Positions 1 to 7,570 of a DNA stretch of 13,642 nucleotides are shown here, piece after piece. Below the pieces are notes generated by a model. It saw only the letters and a list, made by a program, of their open reading frames with translations, was not told the DNA's origin and ran no database searches. The DNA is from an uncultured Candidatus Pelagibacter sp. GTDB taxonomy: Bacteria; Pseudomonadota; Alphaproteobacteria; Pelagibacterales; Pelagibacteraceae. Both the position numbers and the translations under genes were made by a program. Within the stretch, counting starts at the first letter, position 1. Each line of letters begins with the position of its first letter. The DNA lies in the NCBI GenBank assembly GCA_937897125.1, contig CALCPL010000014.1:1-13642 (forward strand), in the 5' to 3' direction.

Positions 1-38
1 TCTTGTCTCGTGGGCTCGGAGATGTGTATAAGAGACAG
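1..38 (+). other. Nextera adapter contamination (Read 2 / i7 side)
   Basis: This is not genomic DNA. Positions 5-19 match the Nextera Read 2 adapter arm and 20-38 are the 19-base Tn5 mosaic end AGATGTGTATAAGAGACAG. The first four bases, TCTT, fit the end of an i7 index; from memory they fit index N711 as written in the adapter. Translated in frame with the downstream gene the adapter gives the peptide DVYKRQ, a familiar contaminant of protein databases. Genomic sequence starts at 39. Confidence 0.97.
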
Positions 39-365
39 CTACAAGCTGTATCGAAACATAAATATTGTGATGTGCTAGAGGGATTTGGTGATTCTGATAT
101 TACTTATAATTTAAGTTTCAATTTGATAAATAGAATAGTTAAAGAATTAAGCTCACTTACCTCAATGAATACTACTCAAGGTGAGTTTTTAACAAAACTT
201 GGTATTCTTGAAAGAGCAGAAATATTGTCCAAGAAAATGTTATTTAGTGAAAAAGCTGATATTTATTTTAGAATAAAAAGGCTTATAGATAAAAATCAAA
301 TGGGTGAATTATTTAAAGTAATGCTAATAACAGCAGATAAAAATAAATTTAAATTGGGGTTTTAA
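39..365 (+). CDS. midA: MidA-type class I SAM-dependent methyltransferase, C-terminal part
   Basis: Only the last 108 residues are present; the 5' part, with the SAM-binding core, lies outside the window. Homologues (COG1565/DUF185, human NDUFAF7) are protein-arginine methyltransferases needed for respiratory complex I assembly in mitochondria; the bacterial role is less certain. The visible part carries the family's C-terminal marks: a DVLEGFGDSDITYNLSF stretch like the family's 'D-(I/L)-T-x-x-V-D-F' segment at about residues 11-27, then TQGEFLTKLGILERAE at 46-61, and MGELFKV near the end (88-94). An in-frame TTG at position 3 would extend the reading frame upstream, but that part is adapter. 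The gene stops one base before the TTG of pgeF, so the two are very probably cotranscribed; the midA-pgeF pair is common in Alphaproteobacteria. Confidence 0.85.
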   Translation, partial: LQAVSKHKYCDVLEGFGDSDITYNLSFNLINRIVKELSSLTSMNTTQGEFLTKLGILERAEILSKKMLFSEKADIYFRIKRLIDKNQMGELFKVMLITADKNKFKLGF

Positions 366-366
366 A

Positions 367-1128
367 TTGATTAAGTCAAAGAAACTCAGCAAATTTAAAA
401 ACTTACAGCACGCTTTCTTTAATAGAAAGGGTGGAAAATCTCTAGGTATTTTTAAGAGTTTAAATTGTGGTCCTGGATCTTCAGATAATAAAAAAAATGT
501 TTTAAAAAACCTTCAAATTGTTCAAAAGAAAATTAAAACTAAACTTAAAAAAATTATCTTACTTAAGCAAATTCACAGTAATAAATTTCATTTTGTAGAT
601 AAAAATCTAAAACTTAAAAATTATAATTTTGAGGGAGATGCACTAATCACAAATAAAAAGGAATTTCCTATAGCCATATTAACTGCTGATTGTGCCCCAA
701 TACTAATATATGATGAGAAAGAAAAGATGATTGCAGCAATCCATGCTGGCTGGAAAGGCGCATTCAAAGGGATAATTAAAAAAACCTTAAATTTTATGAT
801 AAAAAAAGGGTGCGCCCCTAAAAACATTACTGCTGTTATTGGGCCATGTATTTCTGTAAAAAATTATGAGGTGAAAAAAGATTTTATTAAAAAACTCATC
901 AAAAAAGATGGAAAAAATAAAAAATTTTTTAAAAAAATTCAAAATAAAGATTTCTTTAATTTAAAAAAATACATCCATTCTCAATTAAAGACCTTAAATA
1001 TAAAGAAAATTGATATAATTAATAAGGATACATTTAATCCTAAAAATAGTTTTTTTAGCGCACGAAGATCTATTAGCCGCAATGAGAATGATTATGGTAG
1101 AAATATTTCTGTAATTATGATTAATTGA
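367..1128 (+). CDS. pgeF: PgeF, peptidoglycan editing factor / multicopper polyphenol oxidase family
   Basis: A 253-residue protein of the YfiH/DUF152 'laccase-domain' family. In E. coli, PgeF removes muropeptide precursors carrying L-Ser in place of L-Ala; relatives act as purine nucleosidases or phosphorylases. The metal-site residues typical of the family are visible: H70 in KQIHSN, C109 in LTADCAPIL and H126 in HAGWKG. Also present are GDALIT (90-95), GPCIS (159-163) and the C-terminal FFSARR (229-234) with GR at 244-245. The start is TTG: it sits one base after the midA stop, fits the family N-terminus (HAFFNRKGG near residue 15), and no ATG lies before the catalytic core. Residues 165-205 are unusually Lys-rich, which probably reflects AT bias. 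The prs start follows 9 bases after the stop, so this is part of a single operon. Confidence 0.93.
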   Translation: MIKSKKLSKFKNLQHAFFNRKGGKSLGIFKSLNCGPGSSDNKKNVLKNLQIVQKKIKTKLKKIILLKQIHSNKFHFVDKNLKLKNYNFEGDALITNKKEFPIAILTADCAPILIYDEKEKMIAAIHAGWKGAFKGIIKKTLNFMIKKGCAPKNITAVIGPCISVKNYEVKKDFIKKLIKKDGKNKKFFKKIQNKDFFNLKKYIHSQLKTLNIKKIDIINKDTFNPKNSFFSARRSISRNENDYGRNISVIMIN

Positions 1129-1137
1129 TAATATCTC

Positions 1138-2070
1138 ATGAAATTATTAACTGGAAACAGCAATAAACCTCTCAGCAAAAATATTGCAAAATATTTAAAA
1201 ACTAAGCTTGTGAATTCAAGTATAAAAAAGTTTTCTGATGGAGAAATTTATATAGAAATTAATGAGAACATTAGGGGTAATAGTATCTTTATAATTCAGT
1301 CTATTTCATCACCTGCAAATGACAACTTAATGGAATTACTACTTTGCATTGATGCTTTAAAAAGATCTTCGGCAAAAAATATTACTGCTGTCATTCCTTA
1401 TTTTGGATATGCACGACAAGATCGAAAAGTAGTACCTCGAACTTCTATTTCTGCAAAACTTGTTTCTAATTTAATTACCAAAGCAGGTGCTGATAGAGTC
1501 GTTACTGTAGACCTCCATGCTGGACAAATTCAGGGCTTTTTTGACATTCCTGTAGACAACTTATTTGCTACACCAATTTTTGCAAGACATGCTAAAAAAA
1601 ATATCAAAAGTAAAAATATTATTTGTGTTGCACCAGATGTTGGTGGAACTGAAAGAGCGAGAGCACTTGGTAAAATTTTAAATGTAGAACTTGCTATTGT
1701 GGACAAGAGAAGACCCAAACCAGGTCAATCCAAAGTTATGAATGTCATAGGAGATGTTAAGGGGAAAACTTGTATTATAGTTGATGACATAATTGATTCA
1801 GGTGGAACTATAGTAAACGCTGCGAAAGCTTTAAAGGATAGAGGTGCTAAAGAAGTTTATGCTTATATTACCCACGGAGTTTTAAGTGGAGAGGCAGTAG
1901 ATAAAATTAAAAAATCAGTTATTAAAAAACTGGTAGTAACAGACACAATTGACAATCATGATAAAATTAAAAATGTTAAAAATATAGAAGTTTTGCCTAT
2001 TTCAGCCCTTATGGGTGAGGCAATTAAAAGGATCTCTAACTCAACATCTGTATCTGATTTATTTAAATAA
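1138..2070 (+). CDS. prs: Ribose-phosphate pyrophosphokinase (PRPP synthetase)
   Basis: Makes 5-phosphoribosyl-1-pyrophosphate from ribose 5-phosphate and ATP in the cytosol, feeding purine, pyrimidine, His, Trp and NAD synthesis. The 310-residue length matches bacterial class I enzymes (about 310-320). Visible landmarks: [14 protein letters not shown] (34-47); the ATP-site stretch [10 protein letters not shown] (88-97); [12 protein letters not shown] (124-135) with the active-site His127; the flexible-loop segment [12 protein letters not shown] (164-175); and the PRPP-binding loop DDIIDSGGT (216-224). The ATG at 1138 gives the standard N-terminus with no missing secondary structure. It lies 9 bases after pgeF, with no Shine-Dalgarno-like sequence between them. 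Nothing points to loss of activity. Confidence 0.97.
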   Translation: MKLLTGNSNKPLSKNIAKYLKTKLVNSSIKKFSDGEIYIEINENIRGNSIFIIQSISSPANDNLMELLLCIDALKRSSAKNITAVIPYFGYARQDRKVVPRTSISAKLVSNLITKAGADRVVTVDLHAGQIQGFFDIPVDNLFATPIFARHAKKNIKSKNIICVAPDVGGTERARALGKILNVELAIVDKRRPKPGQSKVMNVIGDVKGKTCIIVDDIIDSGGTIVNAAKALKDRGAKEVYAYITHGVLSGEAVDKIKKSVIKKLVVTDTIDNHDKIKNVKNIEVLPISALMGEAIKRISNSTSVSDLFK

Positions 2071-2075
2071 TTATC

Positions 2076-2104
2076 TTGAGTTATTAAGAAACTTGGGCTA
2101 AAAG
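2076..2104 (+). promoter_or_regulatory. Possible sigma-70 promoter ahead of rplY
   Basis: TTGAGT at 2076-2081 and TAAAAG at 2099-2104 are 17 bases apart. Each matches four of six consensus bases. Transcription would start near 2111, only about four bases before the rplY ATG. In such AT-rich DNA this quality of match can arise by chance, and rplY may simply be read from the upstream operon. Confidence 0.3.
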
Positions 2105-2106
2105 CC
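2096..2106 (+). promoter_or_regulatory. Short hairpin with T-tract before rplY start
   Basis: GGCT and AGCC pair around a three-base loop, and a T-rich tract follows up to the rplY ATG at 2115. The stem is only four base pairs, so it would be a weak terminator or attenuator at best. It lies where a leader regulating the ribosomal protein L25 gene would sit, but I do not recognise a known leader. Confidence 0.22.
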
Positions 2107-2114
2107 ATCTTTTT

Positions 2115-2804
2115 ATGAATTCACTTGATGCAAATACTAGAAACACTAAGTCAAAAGGAGATGTTCGTTCTCTTAGATTGGCTGGAAATATCCCTGGTAT
2201 AGTTTATGGGGGACCAGATCAAAATCAAAAAGTTGCTGTATTAAAAAAAACATTAAAATCTTTAATAGAAAAAGGAAGCTTCTTATCAAATATAATAACT
2301 CTTAATTTAGATGGTAAGCCTCAAAATGTTTTACCAAGAGAAATTACTTATAACGTAATATCAGATGAGCCAACTCATATTGATTTTCTTAGAGTTGTCC
2401 CAGGTGTAAAAATTAGAATAGAAGTACCTGTAGAATTTATTAACCATGAAACTTCACCAGGCTTAAAAAGAGGTGGAGTACTAAACATTGTTAGAAGAGA
2501 AATAGAATTAAAATGCCCAAGTGAAAAAATACCATCTGCAATAACTATTGATTTAGATGGAGTGGATATTGGAGAAAGTTTCAAAATATCTTCAGTTAAA
2601 CTAGAAGAAGGTGTTACACCAACTATTATTGGAAGAGATTTTGTAATTGCAACATTGGCAGCGCCTACAGTTATGAAAGAGCCAGAAAAACCAGCTGAAG
2701 CTGAAGAAGCAGCAGCAACAGAAGATGGTAAAGAAGCAGCACCAGCAGCTGAAGGTGATAAAAAAGATGGCGATGAAAAAAAAGCCACTGAAGAAAAAAA
2801 ATAA
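2115..2804 (+). CDS. rplY: 50S ribosomal protein L25 / general stress protein Ctc (long form)
   Basis: A 5S rRNA-binding protein of the large ribosomal subunit. It is the long TL5/CTC type rather than the short E. coli form. The N-terminal L25 barrel covers about residues 1-93, with LRLAGNIPGIVYGG at 20-33 and the family's PTHIDFLRV at 86-94. A second beta domain follows at about 97-183, with IEVPVEFIN and LKRGGVLNIVRREIELKCP. Residues 186-229 form a low-complexity Ala/Glu/Lys/Asp tail, presumably disordered. The ATG at 2115 matches the family start. It is followed by pth, as in many bacteria, where the L25-Pth-YchF order is a conserved translation cluster. The 44- and 45-base gaps on either side are the longest in this operon. 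Confidence 0.95.
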   Translation: MNSLDANTRNTKSKGDVRSLRLAGNIPGIVYGGPDQNQKVAVLKKTLKSLIEKGSFLSNIITLNLDGKPQNVLPREITYNVISDEPTHIDFLRVVPGVKIRIEVPVEFINHETSPGLKRGGVLNIVRREIELKCPSEKIPSAITIDLDGVDIGESFKISSVKLEEGVTPTIIGRDFVIATLAAPTVMKEPEKPAEAEEAAATEDGKEAAPAAEGDKKDGDEKKATEEKK

Positions 2805-2849
2805 TCAACTTATTATAGTGAAGACTCCTAGATACGATTTAAAAAAAAT

Positions 2850-3410
2850 ATGCTTTTATTTGTAGGCTTAGGAAATCCAACACCCGATAGCGAAAACAAC
2901 AGACACAATATTGGTTTCAAATTAATTGATGCTCTTAATCAAAAATTTGGTCTGTCTAAACAAAAACCAAAATTTAAAGGATTGTTAACTACGGGTAATA
3001 TTGAAGATAAAAAGGTTTATGCAATAAAACCTTTAACCTTTATGAATAACTCTGGAATTTGTATAAGGGAATTAATTGAATACTTCAAAATTGATGCTGA
3101 AGATGTGATTGTCTTCCATGATGACCTTGACCTTGAGTTTGGAAAAGTAAAAGCAAAATTTGCAGGATCTAGTGCAGGACATAATGGAATCGAGTCTATT
3201 GATAAATTTATTGGTAAAGATTATTCAAGAGTAAGAATAGGAATTGGAAGACCCAAAACTAAAGCTGATGTTTCAGACCATGTATTAAAAGATTTTGATG
3301 AAGATGAAATGATACAACTAGAAAAAATTACTAAAAATATTATTGATTCAATGGCTATATTAATTGATAAAAAATTAGATTTATTCTCAAGCACTGTAAA
3401 TAACAAGTAA
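2850..3410 (+). CDS. pth: Peptidyl-tRNA hydrolase
   Basis: Cleaves the ester bond of peptidyl-tRNAs that drop off the ribosome, recycling tRNA; it is essential in most bacteria. At 186 residues it is close to the E. coli length (194). The expected active-site residues are present: the N-terminal GLGNP motif (6-10); catalytic His19 in NRHNIGF; Asn66 in LTFMNNSG; the Asp of HDDLDL (90-95), with D92 equivalent to E. coli D93; and HNG at 111-113 with Asn112. RVRIGIGRP at 127-135 closes the core. The stop codon overlaps the ychF start by one base (TAATG), so the two are very likely translationally coupled. No ribosome-binding motif is seen before the ATG. Confidence 0.97.
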   Translation: MLLFVGLGNPTPDSENNRHNIGFKLIDALNQKFGLSKQKPKFKGLLTTGNIEDKKVYAIKPLTFMNNSGICIRELIEYFKIDAEDVIVFHDDLDLEFGKVKAKFAGSSAGHNGIESIDKFIGKDYSRVRIGIGRPKTKADVSDHVLKDFDEDEMIQLEKITKNIIDSMAILIDKKLDLFSSTVNNK

Positions 3411-4483
3411 TGAGTTTTAAGTGTGGAATTGTTGGCTTACCTAATGTTGGTAAATCTACATTATTTAATGCACTTACAAATTCAAGCAAGGCACAAGCTG
3501 CTAATTTCCCTTTTTGTACGATAGAACCAAATGTTGGTGTAGTTCCTGTACCAGATGAAAGACTAGATAAATTGGTAGAAATATCAAAATCCAAAAAAAA
3601 AATTAATACCACTATTGAGTTTGTGGATATAGCTGGACTAGTAGAGGGCGCCTCTAAAGGTGAAGGCTTAGGAAATAAATTCTTATCTCATATAAGAGAA
3701 GTCGATGCAGTCATACATATGATCAGATGTTTTGACTCTGATGATATTCAAAATGTGAACCCAACTGTTGATCCAATCAGAGATTTAGAAATTATTGAAA
3801 CAGAAATGATGTTGGCAGACCTTGAATCAATACAAAAAAGATTGGAAAAAAATAATAAGAAAAATGTAGATGAGGAACAATTAAAGATATTAGAAATTGC
3901 TTCTGACTGCATAAATAATTCTAAAGATATTCAAATACTTTATGAGCAATTTGACAAAAAATTAATAAACCAAAGTGGTTTATTGTCTTTAAAACCTAAA
4001 ATTTTTGTATGTAACGTTGATGAAGCAAGTGTTCAAAATGGAAATAAATATACACAAGCTTTTATTGATAAATTTGGTGAAAAAAATACCTTAATAGTTT
4101 CAGCTGATATTGAGAACCAAATAAATCAATTAGAAAATGAAGAAAAAGAAAATTATATGGAAATGATTGGTTTAAAAAGAACTGGCTTAAACATGCTAAT
4201 TCAAAAGGGTTACAATATTTTAGAGCTAGATACTTATTTTACATCTGGACCTGAAGAAACTAGAGCCTGGACTATCCAAAAAAATTGCACTGCACCAAAA
4301 GCAGCTGGTGAAATTCATACTGATTTTGAAAAAGGCTTTATAAGAGCTGAAACAATTGCTTATGAAGACTTCATAGCTAACGATGGTTGGTTAAGTTCTA
4401 AAACAAATGGAAAAATGAGACTTGAAGGAAAAGATTATATTGTCAAAGATGGTGATATATTAAACTTCAGATTCAATACGTGA
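3410..4483 (+). CDS. ychF: YchF/OLA1-family ribosome-associated ATPase
   Basis: A universally conserved Obg-family P-loop protein that prefers ATP to GTP and binds ribosomes. E. coli YchF has been tied to oxidative-stress responses. The 357 residues compare with 363 in E. coli. The order is: P-loop GLPNVGKST (9-17); the YchF signature NFPFCTIEPNVGVV (32-45); G3 DIAGL (73-77); a coiled-coil insertion at about 125-190; the NVDE (202-205) that replaces the usual NKxD and explains the ATP preference; and a C-terminal TGS domain from about 275, including TSGPEETRAWTI and ending FRFNT. The gene overlaps pth by one base. Its last 24 bases overlap the end of petC on the other strand, leaving no room for a separate terminator. 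Confidence 0.97.
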   Translation: MSFKCGIVGLPNVGKSTLFNALTNSSKAQAANFPFCTIEPNVGVVPVPDERLDKLVEISKSKKKINTTIEFVDIAGLVEGASKGEGLGNKFLSHIREVDAVIHMIRCFDSDDIQNVNPTVDPIRDLEIIETEMMLADLESIQKRLEKNNKKNVDEEQLKILEIASDCINNSKDIQILYEQFDKKLINQSGLLSLKPKIFVCNVDEASVQNGNKYTQAFIDKFGEKNTLIVSADIENQINQLENEEKENYMEMIGLKRTGLNMLIQKGYNILELDTYFTSGPEETRAWTIQKNCTAPKAAGEIHTDFEKGFIRAETIAYEDFIANDGWLSSKTNGKMRLEGKDYIVKDGDILNFRFNT

Positions 4484-5239
4484 CCAAATTTTCTTCATAC
4501 TAAAGTAAACTAGAATAGTTAAAATAATTAAATATAAAATAGCCTTAAAGCCCATTTTATGTCTTGCTTCTAAATGTGGTTCTGCAGCCCACATTAAAAA
4601 TGTCGTAACATCTTTTGCCATTTGTTCTTTTGATGCTGTAGTACCATCGCTATATTCTACTGCATCATCCATTAACGGTTGTGACATCTTAATTCTATTA
4701 CCATACATATATTTATTATAGTAAACCCCATCATCAAGCGTTACACCACTGGGTGGATCTTCGTAACCTAAAAGTACTGAATAAATATAATCAACCCCAC
4801 CACTTCGAGCTTTTGCTAGTACAGACATGTCTGGTGGATAAGCCCCTCCATTTGCTGCTTGTGCTGCTTTAACATTTTCAAACGGCATGACAAATTTATC
4901 TGATAATTTTGCTGGTCTGATAAACATTTCACCATCATTATTTGGTCCATCTGTAACTTCAAAACTTGCAGCTATAGCTTTTGCTTGCTCTTCAGTAAAC
5001 TCTGGTCCACCTGGCTCAAATAAGTTTCTATAACTTACGTATTTCATTGAATGGCACGACGCACAAACCTCAGTATAAACTTGATATCCTCTTTGAAGCG
5101 AACCTCTGTCAAATTTACCAAAAAGACCTTTGAAGCTCCAATCTGTTTTTAAAAGATCTACTTTTTCCGCTGTATTAGCTTGGATTGCTCCAGTTAAAAT
5201 AAAGACTATTAAATAAGTTATTTTAAAAATATTTTTCAC
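4460..5239 (-). CDS. petC: Cytochrome c1 of the cytochrome bc1 complex
   Basis: The c-type haem subunit of complex III, passing electrons from the Rieske protein to a soluble or membrane cytochrome c. The 259 residues contain a signal peptide at 1-24 (hydrophobic 5-18, likely cut near QANTA). The haem attachment site CASCH is at 59-63. PPDMS (135-139) lies in the conserved loop, and MSQPL has M185 as the likely sixth iron ligand. A single C-terminal membrane anchor spans about 231-248 and is followed by basic residues. The start is GTG: the in-frame codons upstream reach a stop with no ATG, and this start gives a proper signal peptide. Four bases separate it from the petB stop. It is the last gene of petA-petB-petC and overlaps the tail of ychF. 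Confidence 0.96.
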   Translation of the reverse strand: MKNIFKITYLIVFILTGAIQANTAEKVDLLKTDWSFKGLFGKFDRGSLQRGYQVYTEVCASCHSMKYVSYRNLFEPGGPEFTEEQAKAIAASFEVTDGPNNDGEMFIRPAKLSDKFVMPFENVKAAQAANGGAYPPDMSVLAKARSGGVDYIYSVLLGYEDPPSGVTLDDGVYYNKYMYGNRIKMSQPLMDDAVEYSDGTTASKEQMAKDVTTFLMWAAEPHLEARHKMGFKAILYLIILTILVYFSMKKIWSRIESEV

Positions 5240-5243
5240 TGAA

Positions 5244-6503
5244 TTAATTTAAACTTTCTTTTTTTTTAACAGCTGATGCCATTGGCATCCCTCCAAGTAC
5301 TGGCTCTGTAATGCTTAGAGGCAAAGGTATAGTTTTTTCTTTAAATCCTAATACCGGTAAGATTATTAAAAAATGAATAAAGTAGTAAGCTGTGGCAACC
5401 CTAGCAATCAATAAGTAAAGTCCTTCAGCTGGCATAGCACCCACGTAACCTAAAACTAATACATCCACTACCAGTATCCAATAAAATTGCTTGTAAAGAG
5501 GTCTAAATACTGCTGATCTAATTTTTGAAGTATCTAACCAAGGCAGTGCTGCTAAAATTAAAATTGCTGACAGCATCGCAACTACTCCCATCAATTTATC
5601 AGGAACTGACCTTAGGATTGCATAAAAAGGTAATAGATACCACTCAGGAACTATATGAGCTGGTGTAACCATCGGGTTTGCTTCTATATAATTGTCTGCA
5701 TGCCCTAAAATATTTGGTGAATAGAAAACAAAAAATGCAAATACAATCATAAACATTAATAATGCAAAGCCATCCTTGATCACAATATATGGATGGAATG
5801 GTACTGTATCCTTAGAAGGCTTTTTAACATCTATTCCTACTGGATTATTATTTCCAGGAACGTGCAAAGCCCAAATATGAAGGACAACTAAGCCCAAGAT
5901 TAAAAATGGTATTAAGTAATGTAACGTGAAAAACCTTGTTAAAGTTGGGTTATCTACAGAATAACCTCCCCACAACCAATTAACTATTCCTTCACCCACT
6001 AAAGGTATTGCACTAAAAAGATTTGTAATAACTGTTGCTCCCCAAAAACTCATCTGACCCCATGGTAAAACATAACCCATAAATGCTGCTGCCATCATTA
6101 AAAGGTAAATTATTATTCCAATAATCCAAATTATTTCTCTTGGAGATTTATATGATCCATAAAACAAAGATCTAAATATATGAATATAGACTGCTAAGAA
6201 AAACATTGAAGCACCGTTTGCGTGAATATATCTTATTAACCAACCATAGTTTACGTCTCTCATGATATGCTCAACACTTTCAAAAGCCATGTCAGCATGA
6301 GCAATGTAGTGCATTGCTAAAGTTAAACCTGTAACGATTTGTGTAATTAAACAAAAAGTTAAAATCCCACCAAATGTCCACCAATAATTTAAATTCTTAG
6401 GTGTTGGGTAATCAGTTAAATGACTAGCAAGTGATAAAAGTGGAAGCCTGTCATTAAACCATTTTCCAAATTTTGAACTGGGGACGTACTCGTGATCACT
6501 CAT
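5244..6503 (-). CDS. petB: Cytochrome b of the cytochrome bc1 complex
   Basis: The central membrane subunit of complex III, holding haems bL and bH and both quinone sites. The 419-residue length fits the complete bacterial protein with eight membrane helices, not the split b6/subunit IV form. The four haem ligands are spaced as in Rhodobacter: H94 and H108 in helix B, H195 and H209 in helix [17 protein letters not shown] (143-158) and PEWY (286-289) line the Qo quinol-oxidation site. The C-terminus ends in a short polar tail with a Lys run encoded by nine consecutive A's. The gene sits between petA and petC with gaps of 9 and 4 bases. No Shine-Dalgarno motif precedes the ATG, so translation probably depends on reading through the operon. 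Confidence 0.98.
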   Translation of the reverse strand: MSDHEYVPSSKFGKWFNDRLPLLSLASHLTDYPTPKNLNYWWTFGGILTFCLITQIVTGLTLAMHYIAHADMAFESVEHIMRDVNYGWLIRYIHANGASMFFLAVYIHIFRSLFYGSYKSPREIIWIIGIIIYLLMMAAAFMGYVLPWGQMSFWGATVITNLFSAIPLVGEGIVNWLWGGYSVDNPTLTRFFTLHYLIPFLILGLVVLHIWALHVPGNNNPVGIDVKKPSKDTVPFHPYIVIKDGFALLMFMIVFAFFVFYSPNILGHADNYIEANPMVTPAHIVPEWYLLPFYAILRSVPDKLMGVVAMLSAILILAALPWLDTSKIRSAVFRPLYKQFYWILVVDVLVLGYVGAMPAEGLYLLIARVATAYYFIHFLIILPVLGFKEKTIPLPLSITEPVLGGMPMASAVKKKESLN

Positions 6504-6512
6504 AATTATTTA

Positions 6513-7022
6513 TTATCCAATTTTAATTGTGTTGCTATTGACAAATTCATATTTTGGAACTTCCATGTTTGTTGGAGCAGGACCTTTTCTAATTCTTCCA
6601 GAAATATCGTAGTGTGAACCATGACAGGGGCAAAACCATCCATTATAATCACCTTTGTCATTTAAAGGTACACAGCCTAAGTGAGTACAAACCCCCACCA
6701 TAACTAACCATTCTGGATCCTTTACTCTATCCTCATCTTTTTGAGGATCTTTTAAATCTTCTAATTTTACAGCTCTTGCTTCAGCTATTTCTTCAGGAGT
6801 TCTTCTTTTGATAAAAACTGGTTTTCCTCTCCAAAGTACAGTGATTGTTTTTCCAGATTGAACTGAACTTACATCAACTTCTGTGCTAGCTAATGCTTTA
6901 ACAGAGGCATCTGGGTTCATTTGATCAATTAGTGGCCAAACAACCGCTCCTACCCCAACAGCTCCTACAGCATACGAGGCAGTAAATAAAAATTCTCTTC
7001 TTTCAGGTTTTTTTTCAGACAT
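6513..7022 (-). CDS. petA: Rieske iron-sulfur protein of the cytochrome bc1 complex
   Basis: Carries the 2Fe-2S cluster that takes the first electron from quinol at the Qo site. The 169 residues begin with a twin-arginine signal anchor ([10 protein letters not shown], then a hydrophobic helix at about 13-31), as in other alphaproteobacterial Rieske proteins exported folded by Tat. The cluster motifs are intact: CTHLGC at 112-117 and CPCHG at 131-135. This gives ligands C112, H114, C131 and H134, and the disulfide pair C117-C133. The insertion between the N-terminal strands and the cluster domain is typical of proteobacterial bc1 types. It is the first gene of the operon, so its promoter must lie in the 86-base gap shared with trmL; I see no strong -35/-10 pair on this strand. 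Confidence 0.97.
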   Translation of the reverse strand: MSEKKPERREFLFTASYAVGAVGVGAVVWPLIDQMNPDASVKALASTEVDVSSVQSGKTITVLWRGKPVFIKRRTPEEIAEARAVKLEDLKDPQKDEDRVKDPEWLVMVGVCTHLGCVPLNDKGDYNGWFCPCHGSHYDISGRIRKGPAPTNMEVPKYEFVNSNTIKIG

Positions 7023-7039
7023 CTTTTATTTTTTGTATA

Positions 7040-7068
7040 TTGTTATCTAATATATGATTTCATATAAG
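7040..7068 (+). promoter_or_regulatory. Likely sigma-70 promoter for trmL-hemF-greA
   Basis: TTGTTA at 7040-7045 (four of six consensus bases) and TATAAG at 7063-7068 (five of six) are separated by exactly 17 bases. Transcription would start near 7075, leaving a 34-base leader before the trmL ATG. It is in the only sizeable gap upstream of this operon, which supports it; no experimental evidence is available. Confidence 0.55.
7051..7066. promoter_or_regulatory. Perfect 7-bp inverted repeat, possible operator between petA and trmL
   Basis: TATATGA and TCATATA flank a two-base TT centre. The repeat covers most of the spacer of the putative trmL promoter and the first bases of its -10 element. 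It lies 29-44 bases upstream of the petA start on the other strand. A dimeric regulator bound here could affect both directions. I do not recognise the motif as a known regulator's box, and AT-only palindromes arise easily by chance in DNA of this composition. Confidence 0.35.
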
Positions 7069-7108
7069 AAAAAAGTTTTTTTTCCACTGAAACAATGACA
7101 CATAAAAC

Positions 7109-7570
7109 ATGAATTTGAGACCTAAAATAGCCTTATATGAACCTGATATTCCTCAAAATACAGCAGCAATTATTAGAACATGTGCGTGTCTGGGTGCTGA
7201 TTTAGAAATAATTGAGCCATGTGGTTTTTTATTCAGTGATAAAAGATTTAAAAGAGTTGTGATGGATTACATGGATGAAAAAATGATAAAATTTTATCAA
7301 AGTTCAGATGAGTTTTTTAAATCAAAAAAGAATGAGAGGGTAATATTGTTAACAACTAAATCATCAGACACTTATACTGCTTTCAAATTTGAGGGTAATG
7401 ATACACTGCTATTTGGAAGAGAAAGCGCTGGTGTACCAGATCATGTTCATAATTCAATTAAGTATAGGTTAAAAATACCCATGATGGACAATAAAAGATC
7501 TTTAAATATAGCCTCTTCAGTTGCTATAATTCTCTCAGAAAATTTAAGACAAACTAACTTTAATAAATAA
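7109..7570 (+). CDS. trmL: tRNA (cytidine/uridine-34 2'-O)-methyltransferase TrmL
   Basis: A SPOUT-class SAM-dependent enzyme that methylates the ribose of the wobble nucleotide in tRNA-Leu isoacceptors in E. coli. The 153 residues are the minimal TrmL size with no extra RNA-binding domain. The diagnostic segments are ALYEPDIPQNTAAIIRTCA at 8-26 (family P-x-N-x-G/A-x-x-x-R), LLFGRESAGVP at 100-110 and IPMMDNKRSLNIASSVAI at 123-140. The last two form the trefoil knot that binds SAM. It is the first gene of trmL-hemF-greA, downstream of a plausible promoter, and its stop overlaps the hemF start by one base (TAATG). Confidence 0.95.
   Translation: MNLRPKIALYEPDIPQNTAAIIRTCACLGADLEIIEPCGFLFSDKRFKRVVMDYMDEKMIKFYQSSDEFFKSKKNERVILLTTKSSDTYTAFKFEGNDTLLFGRESAGVPDHVHNSIKYRLKIPMMDNKRSLNIASSVAIILSENLRQTNFNK

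Noticed and set aside
3..38. Open frame upstream of the MidA fragment, starting with TTG
   Set aside because: It is encoded by the Nextera adapter, not by genomic DNA.
621..827. 68-codon open frame antisense to pgeF
   Set aside because: It is the complement of the conserved PgeF core, with no start context or family signature.
2375..2788. 137-codon open frame antisense to rplY, Ser/Ala-rich
   Set aside because: It is the complement of the L25 gene and its repetitive tail; there is no recognisable domain, and L25 is certain on the other strand.
3355..3612. 85-codon minus-strand open frame across the pth/ychF junction
   Set aside because: It is covered by two certain genes on the other strand and has no recognisable motif.
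7020..7062. A minus-strand promoter for petA
   Set aside because: Several TATA-like hexamers exist (for example TATATT, TAGATA and TATACA), but none has a fair -35 at 16-18 bases, so I cannot pick one.
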